Positions 50,558 through 60,331 of a stretch of 64,000 nt of DNA are shown here, one piece after another. Numbering within the stretch: the stretch's first letter is position 1; each line of letters begins with the position of its first letter. Below the pieces are notes generated by a model that did no database searches, was not told where the DNA came from, and worked only from the letters and a program-made list of their open reading frames with translations. Origin of the DNA: Puia dinghuensis (GTDB lineage: Bacteria; Bacteroidota; Bacteroidia; Chitinophagales; Chitinophagaceae). The DNA is taken from contig NZ_BMJC01000003.1 in assembly GCF_014642875.1 (NCBI RefSeq), positions 682,001 to 746,000 on the forward strand, in the 5' to 3' direction. The translations under genes were made by a program, and so were the position numbers.

Positions 50558-51319
50558 TTAGTTGAGCATATTCTTAGGTTCGATGAGTTCGCCGGCGAGG
50601 GTGGGCGTCGGCACATCGTCGATAATGATAAACTTGCTCAGAATATACGAGAAGGTTTGCATGGCGGTAAAGTGGACGATGCGAAGGTCGAGCCAGAAGT
50701 TTGCATTGCGCACATAGAATGCATCCCATTGATATCGCCTGAAGATCTTGTCGAAGCTTTGAGCAGGGCCACGATAGCCCTTCACCTGCGCCAGACCTGT
50801 GATGCCGGGTTTCATCAGGTTGCGAAGCTTGTAGGAGTCTACTACACGGGAGAAGCTTGCGCAATCCTTGTACATATGCGGACGGGGACCCACAATGCTC
50901 ATCTGCCCTACGAGAACGTTGAGGAATTGTGGAAGCTCATCCAGATTGGATTTGCGAAGAAACCTACCCATCCGGGTGATGCGGGGGTCATCATCGGTAG
51001 CCTGTTTGGTATTGGCTTCCGCGTTAACATACATCGTCCTGAACTTAAGACAAGGGAATGACTTTCCCAGGAAACCTACTCTCTTCTGTATGAAAAAGAC
51101 AGGACCCCGCGAATCAAGCCTGATGAGAATATATAAAATTGGAAAAAGCCAGCTAAAAACGAAGATCAATACGCAAGCGGAGAAGACAACATCAAATATT
51201 CTTTTGATAATTAAGTAGTTACGCCTTTCACTTAAATAATGCCTCAGATTCACGGCGCGTCCTTCTGTCTGATCATCTGCCTTAACAAATTCTTGAGTCA
51301 GCCGCTTGCTTTCAATCAT
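50558..51319 (-). CDS. Initiating sugar-phosphate transferase (paralogue B)
   Basis: Second enzyme of the same PglC/WcaJ-core family, also 253 residues, alignable along its whole length with paralogue [60 protein letters not shown]. The C-terminal 40 residues diverge most, including FIIIDDVPTPTLAGELIEP. Having two may provide two starting sugars, one for each polymer module to the right. It is divergent from the glycosyltransferase operon. Confidence 0.93.
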   Translation of the reverse strand: MIESKRLTQEFVKADDQTEGRAVNLRHYLSERRNYLIIKRIFDVVFSACVLIFVFSWLFPILYILIRLDSRGPVFFIQKRVGFLGKSFPCLKFRTMYVNAEANTKQATDDDPRITRMGRFLRKSNLDELPQFLNVLVGQMSIVGPRPHMYKDCASFSRVVDSYKLRNLMKPGITGLAQVKGYRGPAQSFDKIFRRYQWDAFYVRNANFWLDLRIVHFTAMQTFSYILSKFIIIDDVPTPTLAGELIEPKNMLN

Positions 51320-51700
51320 AAGACCGAGGTTTATTGATTTTGTCCGTTTTGTAAATCTGCGTGCAAATTACGCTAAATTAATTAATTAGATGTTTAACCT
51401 ACCAGATAGGTAAGACGTTTTTCTTGGCCTTTGGTTTAAAGACCCTATAACAGTTTTTTTACTTACTTATTGCTGATAGGAACTAAAATTTGTTCTGGAA
51501 GCAACCGGCGAAACACTTGACTGCGTTTGACATAATAAGCTTTCACATAGCAAGCTGCAAAGAAACTCAATAATTCCAGGAATAAAAATACTACTAACTG
51601 GTAGGGCATAACCTTGTCCCGTCAGCGGGGCGATCAATTTAAAAAAAATTGAATGTGTTGGCTACCCGCACGCGATTGAAGATCAAAATTAAATCATCCA
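51320..51700. other. 381-base divergent control region of the polysaccharide locus
   Basis: No gene seen. It must hold promoters for paralogue B (minus) and for the plus-strand operon at 51701. ACCTA-CCAGA-TAGGT (51397-51411) is an inverted repeat that could bind a regulator. TAATTTG-like boxes occur on the minus strand near 51370. AT-rich tracts alternate with a GC-rich patch near 51620-51635. Confidence 0.45.
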
Positions 51701-52825
51701 ATGAGGATCGGAATCTTAGGTACTCGGGGTATTCCCAATAACTATGGGGGCTTTGAGCAGTTTGCGCAGTTTCTCTCGGTTGGCCTTGTACAACGGGGAC
51801 ATTCGGTTTGGGTATACAATTCGAGTAATCACCCTTACAGGGAAAAAGAATGGGAAGGCGTACATATCATTCGCTGCACCGATTGGGAAAACTATATCGG
51901 GTCGGCAGGACAATTCGTATATGATTATAATTGTCTGAAAGATGCGCGTAAAAGGGGCTTCGATGTGTTGTTGCAGCTGGGATATACCAGCAATTCGGTG
52001 TGGCACCGCCTGTGGCCGAAGGATGCGCTAAACGTCATCAACATGGACGGGCTGGAATGGAAGCGCAGCAAATACGGGCCGCTGACAAGGAAATTTCTTC
52101 TCCACGCTGAAAAATGGGCCGCGCAACATGGTGACATACTGGTAGCCGATAGTACCAATATCCGCGATTACCTGGAAAAAAGATACCATCGGCCACTCGC
52201 TCATATCCCTTATGGCGCCGAAATTCCCGAATACTATGTGGCCGGCAATCTGGGCCGGTGGGGATTGGACAAGCAGGATTATTTTCTGCTGATGGCCCGG
52301 ATGGAGCCTGAAAATAATATCGAAATGATCATCCGCGGCTGGCTTGCTGCCGACAGGAAAAAACCGTTGGTATTGATCGGCAACCCGGGCAATGCTTTCG
52401 GCAGCTATCTGCAAAAAACCTACCGGAAGGACGATCTGCTTTTTGTAGGCGGAATTTACGACGCTGAGGTAGCCAATGCCCTGCGGCATTATTCTTCTTT
52501 CTATTTTCACGGCCATTCGGTTGGCGGGACCAATCCTTCGCTGTTGGAGGCGATGGCTTGTGAATGCGCGATCCTCGCCCATAATAACTCTTTCAACAAG
52601 ACGATACTGGGGAAAGAAGCGGGTTATTTTGCGTCCGAAGATGATATTGCGGGTCTGCTCGAACGATTGCCGGAGCAGCAGATCATCGATGAATGGAAGC
52701 AGGTGAATACAGAAAAGATCCGTAACATGTACACCTGGGAGGGAATTGTGGATAGCTACGAACAACTGTTTGCGGACAACCTGCAGGGAAAGAAGCGGAC
52801 CGATGGTAAATTACAGGTATTATGA
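51701..52825 (+). CDS. GT4 glycosyltransferase with DUF1972 N-terminus (rhamnosyltransferase-like)
   Basis: Retaining GT-B glycosyltransferase of 374 residues. MRIGILGTRGIPNNYGGFEQ is the DUF1972 signature, and the C-terminal GT4 half has FYFHGHSVGGTNPSLLEAMA with the catalytic EAMA-region glutamates. Such proteins are often rhamnosyl- or related transferases in capsule or O-antigen loci. It is the first gene of the plus-strand operon and overlaps the Wzz-like gene by four bases. Confidence 0.88.
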   Translation: MRIGILGTRGIPNNYGGFEQFAQFLSVGLVQRGHSVWVYNSSNHPYREKEWEGVHIIRCTDWENYIGSAGQFVYDYNCLKDARKRGFDVLLQLGYTSNSVWHRLWPKDALNVINMDGLEWKRSKYGPLTRKFLLHAEKWAAQHGDILVADSTNIRDYLEKRYHRPLAHIPYGAEIPEYYVAGNLGRWGLDKQDYFLLMARMEPENNIEMIIRGWLAADRKKPLVLIGNPGNAFGSYLQKTYRKDDLLFVGGIYDAEVANALRHYSSFYFHGHSVGGTNPSLLEAMACECAILAHNNSFNKTILGKEAGYFASEDDIAGLLERLPEQQIIDEWKQVNTEKIRNMYTWEGIVDSYEQLFADNLQGKKRTDGKLQVL

Positions 52826-53664
52826 CAGAGAAAAACACCTCATCAGAAGATTATATTTCCTTTGCCGGTCTTCAACTATTCTTTGTTCATACTCTCCGTT
52901 TTTTCTTCCAATGCCTGCATCAGGTCGGTGCTATATTCAGGAAGGGCTATCTGTCGCTGACCTTTGGGGTTATCCTGGGTGCCTTGGCCGGGTGGCAGTA
53001 TTATTCGTTTGCCGGAAAGAATTACAAGGTATCCATGCTGGTTGAATATAATACCCTGGATAAGGTGGCCTATATGAACATCATCGATCAGCTGAACCTG
53101 CTGGTCCGGTCGGGCTCGAAGGAGCAGTTAGCGCAGCAGCTGCAGCTCTCACCCGTGCTTGCGGATAGGGTAAATAGTCTTGGGACCCAGAACCTCCTCG
53201 GCCAGACCCTGGATAAGGACGCGACGGAGAGCCGGTTCTTCCGGATAGTGGCGGGGCTGAGGTCTCCTTCCGGGGCCGACAGCATCGGAGAAGCATTGAT
53301 CAACTATATCAATGGCCTTCCCTATCTCAAAAAAGAAATGGACGAACAAGGGCGGATATGGCACGAACGGCTCGATTATCTGCAGGGGGAAATGGTGAAG
53401 ATCGACTCGCTGAAGAAAGAATATTTCGACCCCGCATCTCTCTATAGGCAATCCAATTCGCTGGACAGTCTGAAAACCGAGATCAACAACTACCTTATTC
53501 ACCGGGATAAGGCCTTGGCTAAGATCACGGCATTCCGGCCCACCGAAAATCCGCAGTCGGTGACCATGACCAAATCCATCACTGCCTGGACCGCACTGGG
53601 TTTCGTGGCGGCTTTTATCATTGTCACGCTTCGGGAATTAAAGAAAAAAATAAATGTAATTTAG
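52822..53664 (+). CDS. Wzz-like chain-length regulator (first)
   Basis: A 280-residue protein with two membrane helices, one near the N-terminus (about 45-65) and one near the C-terminus (about 250-270), enclosing a mostly helical periplasmic part (SKEQLAQQLQLSPVLADRVN, LDYLQGEMVKIDSLKKEY). This topology fits polysaccharide co-polymerases; the sequence is too divergent for a firm family name. Another protein with the same plan is encoded at 61777. It probably sets chain length for the polymerase at 57190. Confidence 0.7.
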   Translation: MTEKNTSSEDYISFAGLQLFFVHTLRFFFQCLHQVGAIFRKGYLSLTFGVILGALAGWQYYSFAGKNYKVSMLVEYNTLDKVAYMNIIDQLNLLVRSGSKEQLAQQLQLSPVLADRVNSLGTQNLLGQTLDKDATESRFFRIVAGLRSPSGADSIGEALINYINGLPYLKKEMDEQGRIWHERLDYLQGEMVKIDSLKKEYFDPASLYRQSNSLDSLKTEINNYLIHRDKALAKITAFRPTENPQSVTMTKSITAWTALGFVAAFIIVTLRELKKKINVI

Positions 53665-53667
53665 GGA

Positions 53668-54852
53668 GTGGTCGATCTCTTCAAACTCTTATGCTACCAG
53701 GCCGTCTACTATGCCGTGAAATGCATCCCGGCCCGGCAGCAGCCACGGCGATTGCTGCTGGTAAAGACAGATGAGATAGGCGACTATATGCTCATCCGGA
53801 ATCTGCTGGGTGCTTTCAGGAGATCGAATGCCTACGGGAGCCACCACATAACGTTTGTCGGCAACATAGCTTTCCGGCAGCTGTTCGAAGCCTTCGATGC
53901 CCGGGCAGCAGACGAAGCCATATGGCTGGATAAGCTGCGATTCAGGCGGAATCTGTTCTACCGGTTCGCCATTTTAAAAAGACTGCGGCAGGCAGGGTTT
54001 TCCGATGCCGTAAATCTCATCTATTCCCGCAGCTTCCGGATGGACGACCTGCTCGTGGCCGTCAGCACCTCTTCGAATAATATTGCCATGAAGACGACGG
54101 ATCTCCCGGCATCGGCGATCGAGCGGAGGCTGACTCCCCGCCGGCTTTATCACCGGCTGGAGGATGCGGGTGAGGAGACGGTATTCGACGCTATCCGCAA
54201 TGCGCGGTTCATCTATGGCATCCTGGGCATGAACCCGGACCCCGTAACCACGCGACTGGCGGCGAGCGTGCCCCCTACTAATATATCCCTGCCCCGGGCC
54301 TATTTCGTCGTAGTCCCGGGCGCCGGCAACAGGAAGAAGCGGTGGCCGACGGAGAATTTTGTGGCCGTAGCCCGGCATCTGTCCCTGCAATACGGCCTCA
54401 CGCCGGTGATCTGCGGGTCAGCAGCCGACCGGCAGGACACCGAACCCTTATCTACCGCATTGAGTGGGACGGCAATTGATCTCGCCGATGGATCGGCAAT
54501 TGATCTTACCGGACGGACTTCGCTTGTCGGGCTGCTTGCCGTCCTAAAAGGCGCGCATTGTCTCATCAGCGTGGACACAGGCGCCGTCCACCTGGCTGCG
54601 GCAGTGGGGTGCCCGGTGTTCGGTCTCTTCAGTGGTTTTCATTACGGCAGGTTTGCCCCTTATCCCCGTGAGATGGCAACGCATTTCTTTGCGATCTATC
54701 CCGACTCTACGGAGGAAAAAGTAAGGGTCGGCCTGCTCGTCCCGCGCGAAGTATCGATGAACCTGATAAGCGAAATACCCGCTGAAAAGGTTATCCGCGT
54801 AATAAAGACGGCGTTGCAGCCCGTGCAGGGGAGGGAGCTTCAAATTGACTGA
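53668..54852 (+). CDS. GT9 (heptosyltransferase-like) glycosyltransferase
   Basis: A 394-residue GT-B glycosyltransferase starting at GTG 53668, three bases after the preceding stop. Family 9 features: LLLVKTDEIGDYMLIRNLLG near the start, FVVVPGAGNRKKRWPTENFV in the middle and LISVDTGAVHLAAAVGCPVF with GLFS in the nucleotide-binding site. A homologous repeat of AIDLADGS/AIDLTGRT appears at about 268-282. The donor may be ADP-heptose or another sugar nucleotide. Confidence 0.88.
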   Translation: MVDLFKLLCYQAVYYAVKCIPARQQPRRLLLVKTDEIGDYMLIRNLLGAFRRSNAYGSHHITFVGNIAFRQLFEAFDARAADEAIWLDKLRFRRNLFYRFAILKRLRQAGFSDAVNLIYSRSFRMDDLLVAVSTSSNNIAMKTTDLPASAIERRLTPRRLYHRLEDAGEETVFDAIRNARFIYGILGMNPDPVTTRLAASVPPTNISLPRAYFVVVPGAGNRKKRWPTENFVAVARHLSLQYGLTPVICGSAADRQDTEPLSTALSGTAIDLADGSAIDLTGRTSLVGLLAVLKGAHCLISVDTGAVHLAAAVGCPVFGLFSGFHYGRFAPYPREMATHFFAIYPDSTEEKVRVGLLVPREVSMNLISEIPAEKVIRVIKTALQPVQGRELQID

Positions 54853-54854
54853 CT

Positions 54855-55943
54855 ATGTTTTATACCGCAGCCTGGTGTACCAGTGACGAATCAACCTTCC
54901 GCAGGCAGTTGCCGCTCGAGCTGCTTGGCGAGAGCCTGAAAAGGTTCGGCTCTTCCATCCCTTTCCATATCGTGCTGCTGGAAGGGATCGAATTGCTTTC
55001 GGCGGGTTACCTGCGGATGCTGGAGGAGATGGGTTTCACCGTAATCGATTATTCCGCGGGGTTTGCCAGCATCGTCGCCGCCTATCCGAACATCGACGCA
55101 CAGCACAGCCGGTACGAGCGCAATTGCCTGCTGCGGTGGCTCGCATTCCGCGAACTGTTCGAAGGACATCCGGACAAGCCGGCCCAATTCTGGCACCTGG
55201 ACAGCGATATTCTCCTGCATGTTTCGCTGGACGAGCTGGCCCGGGATACTGCCGGTAAAACCTTTATGTTGCAGGGCTGCCCCGTACTGCTGACGGTTTC
55301 CGACCAAGGGTGGTTCGACATTTATGAGGCCAACCTGCGGGAGCTGGATCGTGATCCGGCCGGGTATTCCGCCGCCGCCGCCGCGGAAAAAGCGCTGTGT
55401 CGGGCTAACGACCGGATGCTCGCCAATAATTCCTTTTACCGGAATCCCATAGGCCACGACCAGGATCTGCTGGAGTATCTTATCTCCAGCAGGCGGCTTC
55501 CGCAGGACGACCGCTCGGTCATCTATCGATCGGATTTATTTTTTATCGAAAACCCGCTGTCGCTCAACGTTGGCGGGTTCGATAACCAGGGCGAGGCCAA
55601 CCTCCATTTTGAAATGAAGGAAGACGGGAAAATTCTGGCCGGGAAGAAACAGGTTCCCTTCATGCACTATCAGAACAATTTTGCACGGTATGCCCAGGTC
55701 TACCTGGTACTGAAACAGTGGCATGTCCCCGAAGGAGTCATCAGGATGTTGTTGCGTTACCAAATCGATGAAGCCAGGTTCGGGACGACACTGGCTTTCC
55801 GGGTCTTGTCGAAGCTGTGGTTTGGATCTCATCCCGCATGGGGCAGAAGCGTCGTCATGAAGCGCCTGTCGGCCGGTGTAAATGGACAGACCCCGGCCGA
55901 TGTGCTCAATTTTCTGACCCTTTATTCCAGCTTCCGGTCATGA
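54855..55943 (+). CDS. Putative GT-A-fold glycosyltransferase
   Basis: A 362-residue protein. FWHLDSDILLHVSLDEL carries a DxD motif where GT-A glycosyltransferases bind the metal and nucleotide sugar, and SRYERNCLLRWLAFRELF precedes it, as in GT8/GT32-like enzymes. I do not recognise the family exactly. It starts 2 bases after the GT9 stop and ends in a 4-base ATGA overlap with the flippase gene, so it is fully embedded in the operon. Confidence 0.68.
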   Translation: MFYTAAWCTSDESTFRRQLPLELLGESLKRFGSSIPFHIVLLEGIELLSAGYLRMLEEMGFTVIDYSAGFASIVAAYPNIDAQHSRYERNCLLRWLAFRELFEGHPDKPAQFWHLDSDILLHVSLDELARDTAGKTFMLQGCPVLLTVSDQGWFDIYEANLRELDRDPAGYSAAAAAEKALCRANDRMLANNSFYRNPIGHDQDLLEYLISSRRLPQDDRSVIYRSDLFFIENPLSLNVGGFDNQGEANLHFEMKEDGKILAGKKQVPFMHYQNNFARYAQVYLVLKQWHVPEGVIRMLLRYQIDEARFGTTLAFRVLSKLWFGSHPAWGRSVVMKRLSAGVNGQTPADVLNFLTLYSSFRS

Positions 55944-57193
55944 ATCGAATGTTCATCAATAGGCTGGTGACGGTGCTGTCGCTCGACATCCTCGTAAAGG
56001 CATCCGCGATCGTCCTGCTGCCTGTCTATCTGCACCTGATGACCCAGGAACAGTATGGGATATTCAACTATACCCTTTCCATTGCCTATTCCTTTTCCGC
56101 CATCCTCAACCTGGGGCTCTATATTCCACAAAGTAAGCTCTATCATGATGAACAAGACCCGCAACAACGCGGAAAGCTCATCTATTCCATCAACCTCCTG
56201 CTGCTGGCGGGGTTGTTAGTGTTCGTCCTGCCGGCTTATTTCTTCGGGCTCGATCATTATGCCGTGCGGTTCCTGTTCAGGAATCCGATACACTACGACC
56301 AGTATCGCCCCTGGATCCTGCTGCTGACCCTGACCTCGCTTTTCGCCTATATGCTGAGTAATTTCTTCTACACATCCGAGAAGATAGACAGTATAAAAAA
56401 ATACAGTCTTTTCCGGGTTATTGGCATCAACAGCATCAGCATCCTTGCATTGTACTTCCTGCGGGCCCGTGATCCCATCGAGCTGCGGTTTATCGCCATC
56501 GGCGCCGTTGAGCTCATCCTTCTGCTGGCGTTTTATGGCAGCTATATCGGGAAGATGGTGAGGGTAATCGATTGGCAGCTGATAATGAAATGCCTGAAAC
56601 TGGCCTTGCCGGTGATGCTCTCCGCCGTGTTTGGCATCATCATCAATTTCGGTGATAAATTCTTCCTCGAAAAACATGTAAGCTATGCCGCTCTGTCGGT
56701 GTATTACCTGGCTACGGCATGTGCCGGCGTCATCGCCCTGCTGTCCACTTCCCTGCAGAATGTCTGGCTCCCGTTATTTTTCAAGGAAAAAGACCTGCTG
56801 AACAATTTGCGCAAGACGAGAAAGCTGGTCGGCCGCCTGGTATGGATACTCGTTGCATTGTCCGTTGCCATCATGGCCGGGGTAATGGTCTGCCTGCAGC
56901 TGAACCTAATACCAAAATCTTATTCGGAGATCGTTTACCTGCTTCCGCTGCTGCTGGCCGGGCAGATCGTCATCTGCGTGGCGCTTTTGTATAGCAACTA
57001 TCTTGTCTATTTCGAGCGAACTTCATTAATATTGTGGTCAGGGCTTGGTGTTTCCCTGACCAGCACGCTGCTGAACATGACCCTGATCCCGGTGTGGAAG
57101 GCCTACGGGGCCGCAACGACGCTGCTGGTTTCGAATGGCTGTTATCTCGTTATTTATTATTTGATTGTCCGGTATTATAAAAAAAGGCGATGA
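55940..57193 (+). CDS. Oligosaccharide flippase (Wzx-like), first
   Basis: Polytopic transporter of about 417 residues with 12-14 hydrophobic segments, starting at ATG 55940 in a 4-base overlap with the previous gene. FINRLVTVLSLDILVKASAI and YLHLMTQEQYGIFNYTLS are typical of the polysaccharide-biosynthesis/MATE-like flippase family. A downstream 4-base overlap joins it to the polymerase gene. It should move lipid-linked repeat units to the periplasm. Confidence 0.9.
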   Translation: MNRMFINRLVTVLSLDILVKASAIVLLPVYLHLMTQEQYGIFNYTLSIAYSFSAILNLGLYIPQSKLYHDEQDPQQRGKLIYSINLLLLAGLLVFVLPAYFFGLDHYAVRFLFRNPIHYDQYRPWILLLTLTSLFAYMLSNFFYTSEKIDSIKKYSLFRVIGINSISILALYFLRARDPIELRFIAIGAVELILLLAFYGSYIGKMVRVIDWQLIMKCLKLALPVMLSAVFGIIINFGDKFFLEKHVSYAALSVYYLATACAGVIALLSTSLQNVWLPLFFKEKDLLNNLRKTRKLVGRLVWILVALSVAIMAGVMVCLQLNLIPKSYSEIVYLLPLLLAGQIVICVALLYSNYLVYFERTSLILWSGLGVSLTSTLLNMTLIPVWKAYGAATTLLVSNGCYLVIYYLIVRYYKKRR

Positions 57194-58410
57194 ACAGCAT
57201 CCCCCTTCGCTTTAACATATATCTTCCCGCTGCCATTCTCTATTTCTTTTTGAATGGCTTCCTTCTGCCGGTGGGTCTGCTTTACACCACGCTGCTGGCG
57301 CCGGTGTTGCTTTTCTGGATTGCCCGCTACCGTAACATCAACTATTTTCTTGTTTATTTCCTGCTGGTCATCCCTTTCGTCATCGCCCATTCGACTGACG
57401 GCATCGAAGACGGAAGATTTTACCTGTATTCGATAGCGCTTTCCTTCACCGTACTGGTCTTCTGCATCGCTTTTCACCAGTATCTTCTCTTTTGTCACAG
57501 CTTGCGGGACATTTATAAAAAAATACTGCTGATCAATGCCGGCTTGGTCCTGGTCGCGCTTGGATTTCTATTTCTTCCATCCATGCGAACAGTATTCTGG
57601 AACGCCAATACCTTGTCCCTGGGTCCGGTAGACCTGCTGCGGTTGAAGATGCTGACCTACGAGCCTTCGTATTATTCTCTCTTGTTTGCGCCGATCGCTA
57701 TATACTATCTGCTGAAAGTGTTAAGACGCGAGCTGCCCCGCCCGGTGGTTTATTGCGTGCTGGTGCTCGTACCACTTTTCCTGTCCCTTTCCTTTGGGGT
57801 GATACTGGGTATTGCCCTGGCCCTTTTTCTGCTGTTGATCGTGCACGCCAAAACGCTGATCTTCGACACCAAAAACAAGGGCTATTTTATCACAGGCGGG
57901 GTATTGGCAGTGGCGGTGGTGGGTTTCTTTCTCTTCTTTTTCCCCGACAATGTGTTTTTCCGGCGACTGCAAAATATCGCCGCAGGACAAGACACTTCTT
58001 TCAATGGCAGAACCTGGGATTCTTTTATCCTGAGCGTAGAAATAGCCCGCAAAAAGAGCATTCTCTGGGGCGCCGGCTTCGGCCAGGTGAAAGTGCTTGG
58101 CCTCGATGTTTTCCGGAATTTCTATCGTACGCACAATTTTACCGTACACGATGTGGCTATCCCGAACAGTATCGGCGATCTGCTGGCAACACTCGGTTTG
58201 TTTGGCGTTGGGATAAAATTATTCCTGGAGACGTATTTCTTTTTCAAGACGCGGGTTTTTTCCAACTACTACCGGCTGGCCTTGTTCCTGTTTATCTTCG
58301 TGTACCAGTTTTCCGGTAGCTTTATTATGAATATAGTGGAGTATGTCATCTGGATACTGGCTTTCACCCCAGGGCTGTTCCCGGAATTTGATAAAAAACC
58401 TGCCTTATGA
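57190..58410 (+). CDS. Wzy-like polysaccharide polymerase
   Basis: A 406-residue membrane protein with about ten helices and one large periplasmic loop (roughly 250-330) containing DTSFNGRTWDSFILSVEIAR and GAGFGQVKVLG. HDVAIPNSIGDLLATLGLFG resembles conserved loops of Wzy proteins. Overlaps of four bases on both sides show it is cotranslated with the flippase and the next glycosyltransferase. Wzy proteins vary strongly, so the assignment rests on topology and context. Confidence 0.8.
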   Translation: MNSIPLRFNIYLPAAILYFFLNGFLLPVGLLYTTLLAPVLLFWIARYRNINYFLVYFLLVIPFVIAHSTDGIEDGRFYLYSIALSFTVLVFCIAFHQYLLFCHSLRDIYKKILLINAGLVLVALGFLFLPSMRTVFWNANTLSLGPVDLLRLKMLTYEPSYYSLLFAPIAIYYLLKVLRRELPRPVVYCVLVLVPLFLSLSFGVILGIALALFLLLIVHAKTLIFDTKNKGYFITGGVLAVAVVGFFLFFFPDNVFFRRLQNIAAGQDTSFNGRTWDSFILSVEIARKKSILWGAGFGQVKVLGLDVFRNFYRTHNFTVHDVAIPNSIGDLLATLGLFGVGIKLFLETYFFFKTRVFSNYYRLALFLFIFVYQFSGSFIMNIVEYVIWILAFTPGLFPEFDKKPAL

Positions 58411-59501
58411 ACGTACTTTTCATCGCCAGGGCCTCCTTGTACACCAACAGAGGCGGGGATACGATACAGCTGCTGAAAACGGCTGAATATCTCGGGAAAT
58501 TGGGCGTAAAGGTGGACATCCGGCTAACGGACGAGGAGATCGATTATTCCGGCTATCAGCTGCTCCATTTTTTTAATATTATCCGGCCGGCCGATATCCT
58601 GAAGCATATCCGACAATCTTCCAAACCGTATGTTGTTTCTCCCATCTATGTGGATTATGCAGAAGCCGACCAATACGCGCGAAGAGGGCCGGCAAGACTG
58701 TTGCTGCGGTTCTTTTCGGTGTACCAGGCTGAATATATCAAAGTCATCGCCAGGCAGCTGTTCAATGGGGAAAAGATCGTCAGTCTCTCCTATTTATGGT
58801 TGGGCCAGCGGCGATCGATGCGTCGCATCCTGAAACGGGCCGCGCTGCTGCTGCCGAATTCGGAGGCCGAGTACAGCCGGCTTCAACGGCGATTGGCAAT
58901 CACCTGCCCCTACCGGGTCATTCCGAATGCTATCGACCCTGCTGTTTTCCGGCTGCCGGCCGATCCGCCTGCCAGGGAGGACGACCTGGTGCTCTGCGTG
59001 GGAAGGATAGAAGGGATGAAGAATCAGCTCAACCTCATCAGGGCAGTCAACGGGTCTTCCTTCCGGCTTATCCTGATTGGGGCGCCGGCAGTCAACCAGC
59101 CGGCCTACTATGAGGAATGCCGGAAATCCGCAGGAGCCGCAATCACCTTTATCGATGCGGTGTCACAAAAAGAGCTTGCCTTTTACTACAGCCGCGCGAG
59201 GGTGCATGCCCTGCCCAGCTGGTTCGAGACCACCGGGCTCAGTTCGCTGGAAGCCGCGGCGATGGGCTGCAGCATCGTCATTACGGATAAGGGCGATACG
59301 CGGGAATATTTCGCAGCCGAGGCCTGTTACTGCGACCCGGCATCTCCAGCCTCCATTCGGGAAGCGCTGGAAAAGGCGGCAAAAGAAGGCCCGTCGGAGA
59401 CGCTGCGGGAGAAGATCATGACGCAATATACCTGGCCGATTACGGCAATCAAGACCCTCGAAGCCTACAAAATGGTGCTTAGCGCAGCATCCGGGAAATA
59501 G
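58407..59501 (+). CDS. GT4 family glycosyltransferase
   Basis: GT-B retaining transferase of 364 residues. MNVLFIARASLYTNRGGDTI opens with a donor/acceptor loop, LCVGRIEGMKNQLNLIRAV is the start of the C-terminal half, and ARVHALPSWFETTGLSSLEA with AAMG is the GT4 signature. It starts by a 4-base overlap with wzy and its 3' end overlaps by 23 bases the end of the GT2 gene on the other strand. Confidence 0.92.
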   Translation: MNVLFIARASLYTNRGGDTIQLLKTAEYLGKLGVKVDIRLTDEEIDYSGYQLLHFFNIIRPADILKHIRQSSKPYVVSPIYVDYAEADQYARRGPARLLLRFFSVYQAEYIKVIARQLFNGEKIVSLSYLWLGQRRSMRRILKRAALLLPNSEAEYSRLQRRLAITCPYRVIPNAIDPAVFRLPADPPAREDDLVLCVGRIEGMKNQLNLIRAVNGSSFRLILIGAPAVNQPAYYEECRKSAGAAITFIDAVSQKELAFYYSRARVHALPSWFETTGLSSLEAAAMGCSIVITDKGDTREYFAAEACYCDPASPASIREALEKAAKEGPSETLREKIMTQYTWPITAIKTLEAYKMVLSAASGK

Positions 59502-60210
59502 TAATGGCCATCACCTGTTTGACATAATATAGCCGGTGGGCCAGCTTCCGGGAAGGAAGGTATTTATCCTTGATCCGCATCGTTTCCAAACAGGCCAGCC
59601 GCCACTGCACGTCGCTCACTCCACCCCACCGCATATGGGCCAGCACGCCGGGAACATGCACAAAATCCCGGCCGGCCATCGCCAGGCGAAGAAGAAAGTC
59701 GTAGTCCATCGCGCATCGGTATTGCTCATCGAACAACCCAAACTCCTGATAACATTCCCGCCGGACGAACACCGTCGGGTGATTGATGGACATCTCCCTG
59801 CCGAGACGACGGTGATCCCCCTTAACGATGCCGCCTGCCCGATCTTTGTGCCACAGCTGAAGATCCCCATAGGCAACATCGTACCCCTCGATGGCGCGGA
59901 CCGCTCTTTCAACCGCATCCGGCGCGTACCAGTCATCCGCATTGATCATCCCGACGATGGCGCCCCGGGCCCTCAGGACCCCCTTGTTAAAGGCGTCACT
60001 GATCCCCTTGTCCTTTTCACTGATCACCGTCGTGACAGCGGATCCAAATTGCCGGATGACAGCAAGCGTGCTATCCGTAGAGCCACCGTCGATGATGATA
60101 TATTCTATGTTGCGATAGGTCTGTTCCGCCACGCTGCGTACAGTATCGGCTATATGCCGCTCACCGTTGTAAACGACCGTAATAATGGAAACCAGCGGTG
60201 CCGGGCTCAT
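59479..60210 (-). CDS. GT2 family glycosyltransferase
   Basis: GT-A inverting transferase of 243 residues. SIITVVYNGERHIADTVRSV and IIIDGGSTDSTL form the nucleotide-sugar site, MINADDWYAPDAV the DxD-like region, and CAMDYDFLLRLAMAG the acceptor segment. It lies against the direction of the surrounding operon and shares 23 bases of 3' end with the GT4 gene. It is divergent from the ligase-type gene at 60332. Confidence 0.93.
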   Translation of the reverse strand: MSPAPLVSIITVVYNGERHIADTVRSVAEQTYRNIEYIIIDGGSTDSTLAVIRQFGSAVTTVISEKDKGISDAFNKGVLRARGAIVGMINADDWYAPDAVERAVRAIEGYDVAYGDLQLWHKDRAGGIVKGDHRRLGREMSINHPTVFVRRECYQEFGLFDEQYRCAMDYDFLLRLAMAGRDFVHVPGVLAHMRWGGVSDVQWRLACLETMRIKDKYLPSRKLAHRLYYVKQVMAITISRMLR

Positions 60211-60276
60211 ACTATTTGGAAAACTTTAACGTTCTACCCTCGCGGCAAAGATCGTCCAAAACTACCCAAAAAGACA

Positions 60277-60284
60277 TAATTTTG
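60277..60284 (+). promoter_or_regulatory. Possible -7 box before the second polymer module
   Basis: TAATTTTG in the 121-base divergent region fits TAnnTTTG and lies 47 bases before ATG 60332. A -33 partner is not clear. Minus-strand TTTTGG repeats lie nearby. Confidence 0.4.
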
Positions 60285-60331
60285 GCCGCCTAAACCGCCT
60301 GTGGCGAATATAAATACCCAGAACAAGGACT

